From: Streptomyces apocyni
Lineage (GTDB): Bacteria > Actinomycetota > Actinomycetes > Streptomycetales > Streptomycetaceae
DNA length: 64,000 bases
Direction of reading: 5' to 3'
Assembly: GCF_009739465.1 (NCBI RefSeq)
Contig: NZ_WHOM01000051.1
Coordinates: 186,001 to 250,000 of the forward strand
The stretch's first letter is position 1. Each line of letters opens with the position of its first letter. Below, in pieces: positions 29,915 to 39,992 of this stretch. The notes under the pieces are model-generated. The model was not told where the DNA came from and did not search any database. It was given only the letters and a program-made list of their open reading frames with translations. The translations under genes were made by a program, and so were the position numbers.

Positions 29915-30370
29915 ATGGCACTGTGGGACCGTCTCAAAGAGTCCGCGTCGTCGATGCAGACCCAGCTGCTGGCGAAGAAGAACGACCTCAAGAGCGGCGC
30001 GTTCCGGGACGCCAGCATGGCGATGTGCGCGCTGGTCGCCGCCGCTGACGGCAGCATCGACCCGGACGAGCGCCGCAAGGTCGCCCAGCTCATCTCGACC
30101 AACGACGTGCTGCAGAACTTTCCCGCGGAGGAGCTGCAGCGTCGCTTCGAGGACGCGTGCAACAAGCTGACCGCCGACTTCGAGTTCGGCAAGGTCAGTG
30201 TGCTGCAGGAGGTCGCCAAGGCCAAGAAGAAGCCCGCCGAGGCGCGTGCCGTGATCCAGATCGGCATCGTCATCGGTGGCGCGGACGGCGACTTCGACAA
30301 GGACGAGCAGGCCATGGTTCGCGAGGCCTGCTACGCGCTGGGGCTGCCCCCGCACGAGTTCGACCTCTGA
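29915..30370 (+). CDS. terB: TerB-family tellurite resistance protein
   Basis: A 151-residue all-helical TerB protein. Two acidic metal-binding motifs are visible, AADGSIDPDERRKV (about 48-61) and GGADGDFDKDEQAM (about 122-135). TerB links the Ter membrane complex to metal-dependent stress responses. ATG 29915 follows GGAG by 6 bases. No other ter gene is nearby, so it works with partners elsewhere. A strong hairpin follows at 30426. Confidence 0.9.
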   Translation: MALWDRLKESASSMQTQLLAKKNDLKSGAFRDASMAMCALVAAADGSIDPDERRKVAQLISTNDVLQNFPAEELQRRFEDACNKLTADFEFGKVSVLQEVAKAKKKPAEARAVIQIGIVIGGADGDFDKDEQAMVREACYALGLPPHEFDL

Positions 30371-30425
30371 TCTCACGCACCACTGGTCTGATGGTCTGAC
30401 GCACCGCTGATCTCACGCGCCGCGC

Positions 30426-30465
30426 CGCGCCGGGCCTACGGGGATACGTCTCCGCGCCCGGCGCG
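30426..30465. terminator. Bidirectional terminator hairpin
   Basis: 10-bp perfect arms CGCGCCGGGC and GCCCGGCGCG, followed on the plus strand by TTTT at 30471. It sits between the converging terB and ABC exporter genes. Confidence 0.8.
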
Positions 30466-30490
30466 CCGCGTTTTCGCTCACGTCGCTGCC

Positions 30491-32308
30491 TCAGTCGGCG
30501 CCCGCGCTGGCCAGGAACTGGGTGGCGGCGAGTTCGGCGTAGAGCGGGTCTCCCGCGACGAGTTCGCGGTGGGTGCCCACGGCGCGTACCCGGCCCGCGT
30601 CCATCACGATGATCCGGTCGGCCATGGTGACCGTGGAGAGCCGGTGGGCGACGACGAGCACCGTGGTGGTGCGGGCCACGTCGGCGACGGTGTCGCGCAG
30701 GGCCGATTCGTTGACGGCGTCGAGTTGGCTGGTGGCCTCGTCGAGCAGCAGCAGCCGGGGGCGGCGCAGCAACGCGCGGGCGATCGCGACGCGTTGGCGC
30801 TCACCGCCGGAGAGTTTGGTGCCCCGGTGGCCGACCAGCGTGTCCAGTCCCTTGGGGAGGCGGCTGATCAGGTCGGTCAGCCGGGTGGTGTCCAGGACGC
30901 GGTGCAGTTCGGCCTCGTCCGCGTCGGGGTTGCCGAGCAGCAGGTTGTCGCGGAGGCTGCCGGAGAGTACAGGGGCGTCCTGCTCTACGTAGCCGATGGC
31001 GGCGCGGAGTTGGGGTATGTCCCAGTGGGCGATGTCGCGGCCGTCCAGGGCGATCTGGCCCGCTTCCGGGTCGTAGAAGCGCTCGATGAGCGAGAAGACG
31101 GTGGTCTTGCCCGCGCCGGACGGGCCGACGAAGGCGGTCATTCCGCGGGCGGGCACGGTGAAGGTCACCCCGTGGTGGACGTACGGCAGGTCGTCCGCGT
31201 AGCGGAACCGGACGTCGGCGAAGGCGAGTTCGGCGGGCTCGGCGCCGGGCGGCGGCAGCGGCGCGGGGTCGGCCTCGGGCTCGGCGGGCAGCCGCAGGGC
31301 CTCCTGGATCCGGGTGAGCGCCGCGGCGCCCGTCTGGTATTGGGCCACGGCGCTGACGACCTGCTGGATCGGCGACATCAGGTAGAAGACGTAGAGCAGG
31401 AAGGCGACCAGGGTGCCGATATCGATGGCGCCGGTCGCGACCCTCGCCCCGCCGACCGCGAGCACCGTGATGAACGCGATCTGCATCGACAGGCCCGCGG
31501 TGTTCCCGGCCAGGGCCTCCCACTTGGCGGCACGCACGCTCTGCCGCCAGGACTCGTGCGCGGCCTGGTGGACGACCTTTTCCTCGCGGTGTTCGGCGCC
31601 GGAGGCCTTGACGGTACGCAGCGCGCCCAGGATGCGCTCCAGTGAGGCGCCCATCAGGCCGACCGCGTCCTGGGCCTGCTTGCTGGCCCGGTTGATCCGG
31701 GGCACGATCACCCCGATCACGGCCCCCGCGACCAGGATCACGCCCACCGTGACGGCGAGCAGCACCGGGTCGACCACACCCATCAGGACCAGGGTGGCGA
31801 TCAGTGTGAGCCCGCCGGTGCCGAACCCGACCAGGGAGTCGGTGGTGACCGCGCGCAGCAGCGTGGTGTCGGAGGTGATCCGCGCCATCAGGTCGCCGGG
31901 TTCGCTGCGGTCCACGGCCTCGATGCGCAGCCGCAGCAGGTACGAGGACAGGGCGCGCCGCGCGCCGAATACCACCGACTCGGCGGTGCGCCGCAGGACA
32001 TAGCCGCCGAAGGCGCCGATCGCGGCGTTGGCGATGACCAGTGCGGACATGGCCATCAGCGGACCGGCGATCGAGCGGTCGTGCGCGAGGTCGTCGATGA
32101 GGGCCCTGGCCACCAGCGGCAGAGCGAGCCCGGTGGCGCCGGTGAGCAGCCCGAGCAGCGCACCGCCGAGCAGGGTCCAGCGATGGGGCCGGACGTAGCC
32201 AAGGAGCTGCCGCCAGGCGGGTATGGCGGCTGGCTCGGGGGGCTCGGAAGGCTTGGGCGGCTCGGATGGCGCGGAGGGGGCGGATCGGGCGGCGGCTTCG
32301 GTGGCCAC
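30491..32308 (-). CDS. ABC exporter half-transporter (MDR type)
   Basis: A 605-residue protein with the membrane domain first and the nucleotide-binding domain second. A Pro/Ser/Glu-rich N-terminal stretch ([12 protein letters not shown]) precedes six membrane helices (about 40-330). The ATPase has Walker [11 protein letters not shown], the signature [16 protein letters not shown] and Walker [10 protein letters not shown]. It probably exports a drug or lipid as a homodimer. GTG 32308 follows GAGGAG. The divergently or co-oriented PucR regulator upstream is a possible controller. Confidence 0.92.
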   Translation of the reverse strand: MATEAAARSAPSAPSEPPKPSEPPEPAAIPAWRQLLGYVRPHRWTLLGGALLGLLTGATGLALPLVARALIDDLAHDRSIAGPLMAMSALVIANAAIGAFGGYVLRRTAESVVFGARRALSSYLLRLRIEAVDRSEPGDLMARITSDTTLLRAVTTDSLVGFGTGGLTLIATLVLMGVVDPVLLAVTVGVILVAGAVIGVIVPRINRASKQAQDAVGLMGASLERILGALRTVKASGAEHREEKVVHQAAHESWRQSVRAAKWEALAGNTAGLSMQIAFITVLAVGGARVATGAIDIGTLVAFLLYVFYLMSPIQQVVSAVAQYQTGAAALTRIQEALRLPAEPEADPAPLPPPGAEPAELAFADVRFRYADDLPYVHHGVTFTVPARGMTAFVGPSGAGKTTVFSLIERFYDPEAGQIALDGRDIAHWDIPQLRAAIGYVEQDAPVLSGSLRDNLLLGNPDADEAELHRVLDTTRLTDLISRLPKGLDTLVGHRGTKLSGGERQRVAIARALLRRPRLLLLDEATSQLDAVNESALRDTVADVARTTTVLVVAHRLSTVTMADRIIVMDAGRVRAVGTHRELVAGDPLYAELAATQFLASAGAD

Positions 32309-32397
32309 GTAACGCTCCTCGGGTGATGGCGGGGGTGCTGCGGGCCGGGCCCAGGCGGGCCGCGAGGATCAGCGTACGTCCAGGCCCCCGACACTCG

Positions 32398-32439
32398 TCA
32401 CCTGTTACCTGTCACCTGTCACCTGTCACCCGTCACCCG
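32398..32439. repeat. Heptamer tandem repeat at the PucR gene end
   Basis: Six copies of GTCACCT or one-base variants in a row. The repeat contains the stop codon of the minus-strand regulator gene; because the unit is seven bases, a change of copy number would alter the reading frame at the C-terminus. Confidence 0.75.
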
Positions 32440-33643
32440 TGCCGGTCAACTCGAGGGTACGCAGAGCCAGCAGCGCGCCGGTGCGGAACGCCGGATCGGT
32501 GAGCCGGTCACCGAAGAGCTCGTCGAGCTGCCGCAGTCTGCTGCGTACGGTCTGCGGGTGGATACCCAGCGCGTCGGCGACCTCCGGCGCGGTGCGGCCC
32601 CAGGACATCAGCAGCGCCTGCAGCGTCTCGGCGAGCCGGGCGGCCTTTCCGGCCGGGAGCCCGCGCAGGGTTTCGGTGACCCGGTCGGCCATCAGCCGCC
32701 CGATGGGCGCGCCGGACAGCAGCTGCACATCGAGCAAGTGGTCATCCGCCATGAGGAGTTCACCGCGTGGGGCGGCCAGGCCGCGCCGGTGCTGGAGAGT
32801 GAGGCGCGCGCAGTACGCGGAGAGCCGGGCATCGCCGAGCGGCACCGTCGGGCCGAGCGCGGCCGGGTGGTCGCGTACGGCGGCCCGCAGGCGGTCCAGG
32901 CGGCCGCCGTCCCCCGGGTCAGGGACCAGGAGCAGCAGCTCCCCGCCCCGGGGCAGGGACAGGATGTCCTCGTCGAGGCCCATCGCCAGGACATGGCCGC
33001 CACCGCCCGCGCGCCGCATCACCAGGCAGGCCAGGGTGTCGGGCAGCCGCCACTCGGCTAACTCGGCCAGGGCGGCGAGGGGTTCGCCGCCCGGGTCGGG
33101 CGCGTGCTCCAACAGGCGTACGGCCAGGGCGCGTCGGGTGCGCTCGGTCTCCCCGGCGGAGCGGGCCCGGGCGTCGGCGTAGCCGCGTACCGCCTGCGCG
33201 GACATCGCGTCGACATGGGTCAGTACGGCCTCGGTGACCGCTGGTTCGGCCTCGGGCGGCAGTCCGGCGTCGCGGGCGATGCGGACGTAGTGGCGGCAGG
33301 CGATCCGGGCTCCGACGCGGTAGGCGGCCTGGATGCCGTCGGCGGTGCGGCCGTTGAGGAACTCCAGTCGGCCGAGGTGCTGGAAGTAGAGCTCGTGGTG
33401 ACCCTGTGGACTGTCGGGGTTCTCGATGAGTTCCACGAACTGGCGCATGGCCCGGTGCACGGCCGCCGACAGGTCACGGCCGACGGCGGAGCCGAGTGGC
33501 CGTCGGTAGGCGCCCACCTCGCGGCGGATCTCGGCGAGCATGTCCGCGGCGATCTCGTCGATCCTCGGGCGCAGCGCCTCGGCGAAGACCGCGGGGATCT
33601 CCCGCCAGGGCTGACGGGACAACGCACCGGCGATGGTCTGCAC
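32426..33643 (-). CDS. PucR-family transcriptional regulator
   Basis: A 405-residue protein. The C-terminal PucR-type helix-turn-helix reads VADALGIHPQTVRSRLRQLDELFG (about 355-378), preceded by a GGDEF-like middle domain and an N-terminal RsbR-like helical region. In Streptomyces these proteins often sense small molecules, but the ligand here is unknown. The start is GTG 33643 after a GGGGGG stretch. The C-terminus ends inside the heptamer repeat at 32398-32439. It is upstream of and co-oriented with the ABC exporter. Confidence 0.88.
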   Translation of the reverse strand: MQTIAGALSRQPWREIPAVFAEALRPRIDEIAADMLAEIRREVGAYRRPLGSAVGRDLSAAVHRAMRQFVELIENPDSPQGHHELYFQHLGRLEFLNGRTADGIQAAYRVGARIACRHYVRIARDAGLPPEAEPAVTEAVLTHVDAMSAQAVRGYADARARSAGETERTRRALAVRLLEHAPDPGGEPLAALAELAEWRLPDTLACLVMRRAGGGGHVLAMGLDEDILSLPRGGELLLLVPDPGDGGRLDRLRAAVRDHPAALGPTVPLGDARLSAYCARLTLQHRRGLAAPRGELLMADDHLLDVQLLSGAPIGRLMADRVTETLRGLPAGKAARLAETLQALLMSWGRTAPEVADALGIHPQTVRSRLRQLDELFGDRLTDPAFRTGALLALRTLELTGTGDG

Positions 33644-33907
33644 AGCGCCCCCCTATAGACGTAGTTACCGCAGGGTAGGCAGTCTCGCCCGACGCGGTGC
33701 CCGGATCTAGTCCTTTGGCGTGCATCGGAGTGTCGTGCGCACTCACGTAGTTGAGCGGTGGACCTGCGCAACTGTCACTCGCGTGCGGGAATTCGACGCG
33801 GTTCGGCCAGGTCACTGGTGTGCGGCGGGTGGCTGGATCAGCGTGTGACACCGGTGTTACGCACCGGTAACCCGCGTTGATCCGAGCCGCACGAAGGTGA
33901 GAGCCGC

Positions 33908-34978
33908 ATGCCCCTCCGTATCCGCGCCACGCACAAGACCGCCGAGACGTCTGAGACGTCTGAGATCCCGGCCGTCCGCACGCGCCTAGACCGCAGAACG
34001 CGCCCGTTGTTGCGCGGCCGCCTGGTCGCGGCGGCCACCGGGTTCGCCGTCGCGCTCGGCCTCGGCGCCGTCGGCACCACGGCGAGCCAGGCCGCCGACG
34101 CACCGTCCACGGCGGCCTCCACAGCGGCCTCCGCCACGGGCGCGTCCGCGCAGGACCTCACCGACGGACCGGAGGGGCCGCCGCAGAAGTCGTTCCTCGA
34201 CGCGACGGCGTACGCGTTGCTCCATCCGACGGCCGTACCGGCCGGAGCCAATGACTGGGACTGCGAACCCAGCGCGGAACACCCCAACCCCGTCGTCCTG
34301 GTGCACGGCACGTTCGAGAACCGCTACATGAACTGGGCGGGCCTCTCGCCGCGGCTCAAGGATGCGGGCTACTGCGTCTACGCGCTCAACTACGGCGGCA
34401 CCCAGGGCGGACTCCTCCAGGGCACCGGTGACATAGCCGACTCTGCGGCCCAGCTCTCCGCCTTCGTCGACACCGTACGGGACCGGAGCGGGGCCGCCGA
34501 GGTCGACCTGGTCGGGCACTCCCAGGGCGGCATGATGCCGCGCCACTATCTGAAGAACCTGGGCGGCGCGGACAAGGTCGGCAAGCTCATCGCCCTGACG
34601 CCCCCGAACCACGGGACCTCACTGTCGGGTCTCGCGACGCTGGCCACCTTCATCCCGGGTGCCGAGAAGCTGACGGGCCTGGCCTGCCCCGCCTGCCAGC
34701 AGCAGAGGTACGACTCCGACTTCGTGGCGTCACTCAACGAGGGCGGCGAGGTGGTTCCGGGCGTCGACTACACCGTACTAGCGACGTGGACGGACTGGGT
34801 GGTCACGCCGTACACCTCGTCGTATCTCACGCCGGGCGACCGGGTCTCGCAAAGCAAGTTGCAGGACCACTGCCCGTTCAATCTGACCTCACATGTGGGC
34901 ATCAGTTACGACCGCACCGCGACCCGGATCGTACTCAACGCGCTGGACCCCGAAAACGCCCAAAAGCCCCGCTGCTGA
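33908..34978 (+). CDS. Secreted class 2 lipase/esterase
   Basis: A 356-residue secreted hydrolase. A long N-terminus with a basic stretch precedes a hydrophobic helix (about 40-58) and a signal-peptidase site near SQAADA. The alpha/beta hydrolase has the oxyanion sequence VVLVHGTFENRYMNW and the nucleophile Ser in DLVGHSQGGMMPRHYL. Cys residues near the end suggest disulfides. It resembles actinobacterial lipases and LipA-type esterases. ATG 33908 follows AAGGTGAG. The extended n-region is unusual, and an internal start could be used. Confidence 0.92.
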   Translation: MPLRIRATHKTAETSETSEIPAVRTRLDRRTRPLLRGRLVAAATGFAVALGLGAVGTTASQAADAPSTAASTAASATGASAQDLTDGPEGPPQKSFLDATAYALLHPTAVPAGANDWDCEPSAEHPNPVVLVHGTFENRYMNWAGLSPRLKDAGYCVYALNYGGTQGGLLQGTGDIADSAAQLSAFVDTVRDRSGAAEVDLVGHSQGGMMPRHYLKNLGGADKVGKLIALTPPNHGTSLSGLATLATFIPGAEKLTGLACPACQQQRYDSDFVASLNEGGEVVPGVDYTVLATWTDWVVTPYTSSYLTPGDRVSQSKLQDHCPFNLTSHVGISYDRTATRIVLNALDPENAQKPRC

Positions 34979-35371
34979 CCCGACCCGCTCCCCCTAGTGC
35001 CGGTGGCGAAGTTGCCATCGGCACTTCGCGGTGCCCTCAGAGCGATGCATTCCGGTCGATGCGAGCCATCCCGAACGAGAATGCATACAATATTTGTGCA
35101 GGTCAAAGGGTTGTTTCCGATTTTACTATCGCACCGCGTCTGCGCTCCGCACCGGCCGCGAAGATATCGGTTACCCGCGCTGAGCTGCCCGAACACCTCT
35201 TCGTTTACCGCTCAGCGAACCTACACGTCCGATAAACGACCATGCGTATGCCACGCATTTGGCACTCACTCTCCGCACCCGCAAGACTCCCCACCGCGAG
35301 GAGCACACCGTTCCACTACCCGCTTCCACCCGCACCCGCACCGTGCGCCCCCGCACTAAGGAGAAACCCAG
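34979..35371. other. AT-richer intergenic region before the subtilisin inhibitor
   Basis: Base composition drops around 35050-35130, which is rich in A and T for this genome. It probably holds the promoter of the inhibitor gene. No supported open frame is present on either strand. Confidence 0.5.
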
Positions 35372-35803
35372 ATGCGCTACACACTCAAGAGCATGGGCGT
35401 GGCCGCCGCGGCGACCGCGTGCGTCCTGGCCGCGGCGACGAGTACCGCGCAGGCCGCGCCGACCAGCCTCTACACCCCGTCGGCCCTCGTGCTCGCCGTC
35501 GGCCACGGCGAGGAGGCCGCGACCATGACGGCCGAGCGCGTTGTCACCCTGAACTGCGCGCCCCGGCCCAGCGGAAGCCACCCCGCGCCCGAGGCCGCGT
35601 GCGGCGAACTCAGGGCGGCCGAGGGCCGATTCGACCAGCTCGTCACCTCCGAACCCCAGGCCATCTGCACGATGGAGTGGGACCCGGTCGTGGTCACCGC
35701 CGACGGCTACTGGCAGGGCAAGCGCGTCGCTTGGTCCACCACGTTCGCCAACGACTGTGTGATGCGGGCGAGTCTGACGGAGAGCACCGCACTGAACTTC
35801 TGA
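35372..35803 (+). CDS. ssi: Streptomyces subtilisin inhibitor-family protease inhibitor
   Basis: A 143-residue secreted inhibitor. The signal peptide ends at about STAQAAP (residue 28). Four Cys in the mature part make the two family disulfides (CAPRP, AACGEL, ICTMEW, NDCVMR). By alignment to SSI, the reactive site is Met-Glu in CTMEW, with Met as the P1 residue, which suits subtilisin-like targets. DGYWQGKRVAWSTTFAN is the conserved C-terminal block. ATG 35372 follows AAGGAG. A strong terminator lies 83 bases downstream. Confidence 0.95.
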   Translation: MRYTLKSMGVAAAATACVLAAATSTAQAAPTSLYTPSALVLAVGHGEEAATMTAERVVTLNCAPRPSGSHPAPEAACGELRAAEGRFDQLVTSEPQAICTMEWDPVVVTADGYWQGKRVAWSTTFANDCVMRASLTESTALNF

Positions 35804-36215
35804 CGCGATCTCGGCGGCGCAGCGCGCCCCAGCGCGACCCCACAGACCCTCGGCAGCCTTTCGTGGGGGAAGGCAGCCGAGCAACGGGCCCCCGTTGTCC
35901 AGTAGTTCCTGGACGACGGGGGCCCCTCGGCGTTCCGTTCCAGGGCCAGGTCAGCCGCGGGTCGGCTTCTGGGTCGGGCGACGGGCGGGGGCCGGTCGGG
36001 GACGGGGGCGAGAGCGTGGGCGGCGACGGGGACGGGGACGGGGGTGCGGTACCGGAAGCGGTGGGCTCCGTACCGCCCGCCGTGGAGGTCCCCGACGCGC
36101 ATCCGGCGGCCAGCACCGCGACGGTCAGCACCGCGGTCAGGACGGCTGGGCCACGGAACCGCACGACCGGATGGCGGGGCTGCCTTGCGACCCTTGTCGC
36201 GCGGGGCGTTCTCAT
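35694..36215 (-). CDS. Putative small lipoprotein, probably frameshifted at its end
   Basis: From ATG 36215 the frame gives a basic N-terminus, a hydrophobic helix and a lipobox (LTVAVLAAGCASG), then a Pro/Ser-rich stretch. The frame as read runs through the terminator at 35886-35925 and into the inhibitor gene, which is implausible. A one-base shift near 35950 would give a stop right after ADPRG, just before the hairpin. It may be a short lipoprotein with a sequencing or real frameshift. No function is suggested. Confidence 0.35.
   Translation of the reverse strand: MRTPRATRVARQPRHPVVRFRGPAVLTAVLTVAVLAAGCASGTSTAGGTEPTASGTAPPSPSPSPPTLSPPSPTGPRPSPDPEADPRLTWPWNGTPRGPRRPGTTGQRGPVARLPSPTKGCRGSVGSRWGALRRRDRVRSSVRCSPSDSPASHSRWRTWWTKRRACPASSRRR
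35886..35925. terminator. Strong terminator hairpin after the subtilisin inhibitor
   Basis: A 17-bp stem with one mismatch: arms GGGCCCCCGTTGTCCAG and CTGGACGACGGGGGCCC around a TAGTTC loop. It serves the plus-strand inhibitor gene and possibly the convergent lipoprotein frame. Confidence 0.85.
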
Positions 36216-36408
36216 GGCGCGGGGCCTCCTCGACGGCGGAACGAACGTCACCCGCCGGGCGGCGGACACTCCCCCTCATCCTCGGGGCGCCACCGCCCCG
36301 CCGAGGTCCCCGGACCGGCCCCTCGACGAGCGCCAGACGGCTGACACGCGCCTCAGCCGTTCGGCTGATGCCCACGGCCTGGCTCGCCCAAGGGGGACGA
36401 CGGCGACA

Positions 36409-36443
36409 GGGCCGTACGGGCCTGCCCTGGGGCCCCTCGGCCC
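36409..36443. promoter_or_regulatory. Two candidate DosR/OsdR-type operators
   Basis: GGGCC-GTAC-GGGCC (36409-36422, imperfect) and GGGCC-CCTC-GGCCC (36430-36443, perfect). The second lies 103 bases upstream of the USP start at 36546. It extends the island motif well beyond the main island. Confidence 0.58.
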
Positions 36444-36545
36444 CTGGAGTCGCGGGCTCCGTGCCATGGGGCTCAGTATGAGGATCGGGGCAATCGTCCG
36501 CGGCCCGCTCTGCCGGTCGCCCACTGGACATGGAGGTCCATTGCC

Positions 36546-37424
36546 ATGACTCGCCCCATCACCGTCGGCGTGGACGGTTCCCTGCCGAGTCAGGCCGCCG
36601 CCGACTGGGCCGCGCGCGAGGCACGCCTTCGCGGCCTGCCGCTGCGCCTGGTGCAGGCCTGGGAACGGCACCCGTTCGGCGCGGCCTCCCCGGAGCCGGA
36701 GAGCCAGCGCCAGCAGCATGAGGCCCTGCGCATGCTCCAGGAGGCCGAACAGGAACTGCGCGGGCGGTATCCGGCACTCCCCATCGATAGCGAGCAGATT
36801 CCCGGCATCGCGGCCGAGGTGCTGCTGGGACAGGCGGAGGAGGCCGAGCTGCTGGTGCTGGGCTCCAGCGGTCACGGCGCCATCGCCGGATTCTTCCTCG
36901 GCTCCGTGGGTCAGCAGGTGCTCGCCCGGGCGAAGAGCCCCGTGGTGTCGGTACGGCCGCCCGCTCAGCCCGGCGGCGAGCAGGACAACGGGGAGGTCGT
37001 GGTCGGCGTCCAGCACCTGGAGGCGCGGAAGCCCAGCCCACTGCTGGACTTCGCCTTCAGCGCGGCCGCCGTCCACGGAGCCACGGTGCGCGCCGTGCAC
37101 GCGGAGGACCTGCCGTCGCTGTACGCGTACGGCCTCGTCGTGTATCCGGCCGAAGTGCACGACGAGAACACTCCGAGGGAGAAGGAACTGGCGCTGGCCG
37201 AAGCGGTCAAGCCGTGGCGCGACAGGTACCCACAGGTCCCGGTCGTCTACACGGTCGACCTGGCCCAGGCGTCGGGCGTCGTGTTGCAGGCCGCCGAGGG
37301 GGCCGCGCTGGTTGTCGTCGGCCGTCGGGTGCACCAGCCCACGCTCGGTATGCGCATCGGGCCGGTCGCGCACGCCGTACTGCACCACGCGACCTCTCCG
37401 GTCGCGGTCGTCCCGCACGCGTGA
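36546..37424 (+). CDS. Universal stress protein, two UspA domains
   Basis: A 292-residue tandem UspA protein and the closest paralogue of the one at 19597-20469. The N-terminal ATP loop is VLGSSGHGAIAGFFLGSVG; the C-terminal loop is VVGRRVHQPTLGMRIGPV, and it ends HHATSPVAVVPHA. ATG 36546 follows GGAGG by 9 bases. Tandem operator-like sites lie upstream. It lies 22 bases from the converging phosphoketolase gene and far from the main USP island. Confidence 0.92.
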   Translation: MTRPITVGVDGSLPSQAAADWAAREARLRGLPLRLVQAWERHPFGAASPEPESQRQQHEALRMLQEAEQELRGRYPALPIDSEQIPGIAAEVLLGQAEEAELLVLGSSGHGAIAGFFLGSVGQQVLARAKSPVVSVRPPAQPGGEQDNGEVVVGVQHLEARKPSPLLDFAFSAAAVHGATVRAVHAEDLPSLYAYGLVVYPAEVHDENTPREKELALAEAVKPWRDRYPQVPVVYTVDLAQASGVVLQAAEGAALVVVGRRVHQPTLGMRIGPVAHAVLHHATSPVAVVPHA

Positions 37425-37445
37425 GGGCGGCGAAACCGTACGCGG

Positions 37446-39833
37446 TCAGCCGTCCCAGGTCCAGTCCGCGACCTCGGGCAGATCGGTGCCGTGTTCGCGA
37501 ATCCAGCCGTGGTGGCGCAGCCGGATGTCCTCCATCAACTGCCGTACGGGGGCGGCGCGTACGGCCAGGCCCGGCACGCGGTCGATGACGTCCATCACCA
37601 GGCGGTAGCGGTCCAGGTCGTTGCGGACCACCATGTCGAACGGCGTGGTGGTGGTGCCGATCTCCTTGTAGCCGCGTACGTGCAGGTTGGGGTGGCCGGT
37701 ACGCCGGTAGGCAAGGCGGTGGATGAGCCAGGGATAGCCGTGGTACGCGAAGATCACCTGCTTGTCGCGGGTGAACAGGGCGTCGAACTCGGCGGCGGTC
37801 ATGCCGTGTGGATGCTCCTCGGCGGGCAGCAGCCGGGCCAGGTCGACGACGTTGACCACCCGCACGGCCAGCTCCGGGAGATGGCCGCGCAGCAGCTGAG
37901 CGGCGGCCAGCACCTCCTGAGTCGGGACGTCACCGGCGGCGGCCAGCACGATGTCCGGTTCCCGTTCGCCGTTCTCGCTGCCCGCCCACTCCCAGATCCC
38001 GGCCCCACGGGCGCAGTGGGCACGGGCCTGGTCCATCGACAGCCAGTCGAAGCAGGGCTGCTTCCCCGCGACGATGACGTTGACGTAGTCCCGGCTGCGC
38101 AGGGCGTGATCCGCCACCGAGAGCAGGGTGTTGGCGTCCGGCGGCAGATAGACCCGTACGACCTCGGGGCTCTTGTTGAGGACGTGGTCGACGAAGCCGG
38201 GGTCCTGGTGCGAGAAGCCGTTGTGGTCCTGACGCCAGACATGGGAGGTCAGCAGGTAGTTGAGGGAGGCGATCGGGGCGCGCCAGGGCAGTTGGCGGGT
38301 GACGCGCAGCCACTTGATGTGCTGGTTCACCATCGAGTCGACGATGTGGACGAACGCCTCGTAGGAGGAGAACAGTCCGTGCCGTCCCGTCAGCAGGTAA
38401 CCCTCCAGCCAGCCCTGGCAGGTGTGTTCGGAGAGGATCTCCATCACCCTGCCGTGCCGGTCCAGGTGCTCGTCGACCGGGCGGGTCTGGGCCTGCCAGG
38501 CCTTGCCGCTCGCGCCGTAGACGGCCTGGAGCCGGTTGGACGCGGTCTCGTCCGGGCCGACCAGCCTGAAGTCACGGCGCTGGCTGGTGGCCGCCATGAC
38601 GTGCTCCAGCAGGTCGCCGAGCACCCTCGTGGGCTCGTGCAGTGTCGCGCCGGGTTTGTCGACCTGGACGCCGTAACGCTCCAGTGGCGGCAGGGGCAGT
38701 TCGCGCAGCAGCAGGCCGCCGTTGGCGTGCGGTGTGGAGCCCAGGCGCCGGGCGCCCTCGGGGACACAGGCCAGCACCTGCTCGTGTGGGCGGCCGTGCG
38801 CGTCGAAGAGTTCTTCGGGACGGTACGAGCGCAGCCAGTCCTCCAGCTGCCGCAGGTGCGCGGGGTTGTCGCGGACCGCCGCGAGCGGCACCTGGTGCGC
38901 GCGCCAGGTGCCCTCCACGGGAAGGCCGTCGACCTCGGCCGGCCCGGTCCAGCCCTTGGGGGTGCGCAGCACGATGACCGGCCAGCGGGGCCGTTCGGTA
39001 ACGCCTTCCTCGCGTGCGGTGCGCTGGATGAGCGCGATACGGTCCAGGGCTTCGTCCATGGCGGCGGCCAGGGCGCGGTGCACGGTCATCGGGTCGTCGC
39101 CGGCGACGTGGATCGGGGCGTGGCCGTATCCCCGGAGTAGCTCGTTGAGTTCGGGTTCGGGCAGGCGGGCCAGCACCGTCGGGTTGGCGATCTTGTAGCC
39201 GTTCAGGTGGAGGACCGGCAGGACCGCGCCGTCGTGGACGGGGTCGAGGAACTTGTTGGAGTGCCAGGACGCGGCCAGCGGGCCGGTCTCCGCCTCGCCG
39301 TCGCCGATCACGCAGGTGACGAGCAGGTCCGGGTTGTCGAGGGCGGCGCCGTAGGCGTGGGCGAGGGAGTAGCCGAGTTCGCCGCCCTCATGGATGGAGC
39401 CGGGGGTCTCGGGCGCGACGTGGCTGGGCACGCCGCCCGGGAAGGAGAACTGCCGGAACAGCCGCTCCATACCCGCCCGGTCCCGGCTCACGTCCGGGTA
39501 GGTCTCGCTGTAGCTGCCCTCCAGCCAGGAGTTGGCGAGTACGGCGGGCCCGCCGTGTCCCGGTCCCCAGATGCACAGGGCATCCTGACCGCGCGCCAGG
39601 ACGACACGGTTGAGGTGGGTGTACACCAGGTTCAGGCCGGGGGATGTGCCCCAGTGGCCGAGCAGCCGCGGCTTGATGTGCTCCGGGCGCAACGGTTCGG
39701 TCAGCAGCGGGTTGGACAGCAGATAGATCTGGCCGACGGCCAGGTAGTTCGCGGCACGCCAGTGGGCGTCCAGGTTCCGCAGGTCCCGGTCCGTGAGCGC
39801 GCCGGGTGTCTGGTGCTCTGTGGCGTCGGGCAT
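37446..39833 (-). CDS. xfp: Phosphoketolase (XFP family)
   Basis: A 795-residue thiamine diphosphate enzyme that splits xylulose 5-phosphate or fructose 6-phosphate into acetyl phosphate and a smaller sugar phosphate. Family segments include GPGHGGPA near residue 75, [15 protein letters not shown], the ThDP/Mg motif [14 protein letters not shown] with SWHSNKFL, and the C-terminal [16 protein letters not shown] 39833 follows GGAAGG. No acetate kinase gene is adjacent. Together with ppdK it offers low-ATP carbon routes for stressed cells; this link is inference. Confidence 0.95.
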   Translation of the reverse strand: MPDATEHQTPGALTDRDLRNLDAHWRAANYLAVGQIYLLSNPLLTEPLRPEHIKPRLLGHWGTSPGLNLVYTHLNRVVLARGQDALCIWGPGHGGPAVLANSWLEGSYSETYPDVSRDRAGMERLFRQFSFPGGVPSHVAPETPGSIHEGGELGYSLAHAYGAALDNPDLLVTCVIGDGEAETGPLAASWHSNKFLDPVHDGAVLPVLHLNGYKIANPTVLARLPEPELNELLRGYGHAPIHVAGDDPMTVHRALAAAMDEALDRIALIQRTAREEGVTERPRWPVIVLRTPKGWTGPAEVDGLPVEGTWRAHQVPLAAVRDNPAHLRQLEDWLRSYRPEELFDAHGRPHEQVLACVPEGARRLGSTPHANGGLLLRELPLPPLERYGVQVDKPGATLHEPTRVLGDLLEHVMAATSQRRDFRLVGPDETASNRLQAVYGASGKAWQAQTRPVDEHLDRHGRVMEILSEHTCQGWLEGYLLTGRHGLFSSYEAFVHIVDSMVNQHIKWLRVTRQLPWRAPIASLNYLLTSHVWRQDHNGFSHQDPGFVDHVLNKSPEVVRVYLPPDANTLLSVADHALRSRDYVNVIVAGKQPCFDWLSMDQARAHCARGAGIWEWAGSENGEREPDIVLAAAGDVPTQEVLAAAQLLRGHLPELAVRVVNVVDLARLLPAEEHPHGMTAAEFDALFTRDKQVIFAYHGYPWLIHRLAYRRTGHPNLHVRGYKEIGTTTTPFDMVVRNDLDRYRLVMDVIDRVPGLAVRAAPVRQLMEDIRLRHHGWIREHGTDLPEVADWTWDG

Positions 39834-39992
39834 GGTGGGTCCTTCCGGTCTCGAGGCCGGGCGCCGGTCCGTACATCCTCCCACCAGGCGCGCCGCCCCG
39901 CCCGGCCCGAAACAGGCCTGTCCCGGCCTGTTCGGGCCTGTCCTGGCCTGGTCCGGCACCCGCCCGCAGGGGTGTCGGGGGGGGCGGCCGCG

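Noticed and set aside
34906..35196. 96-codon minus-strand frame after the lipase
   Set aside because: It overlaps the lipase end, has no ribosome site and no recognisable motif.
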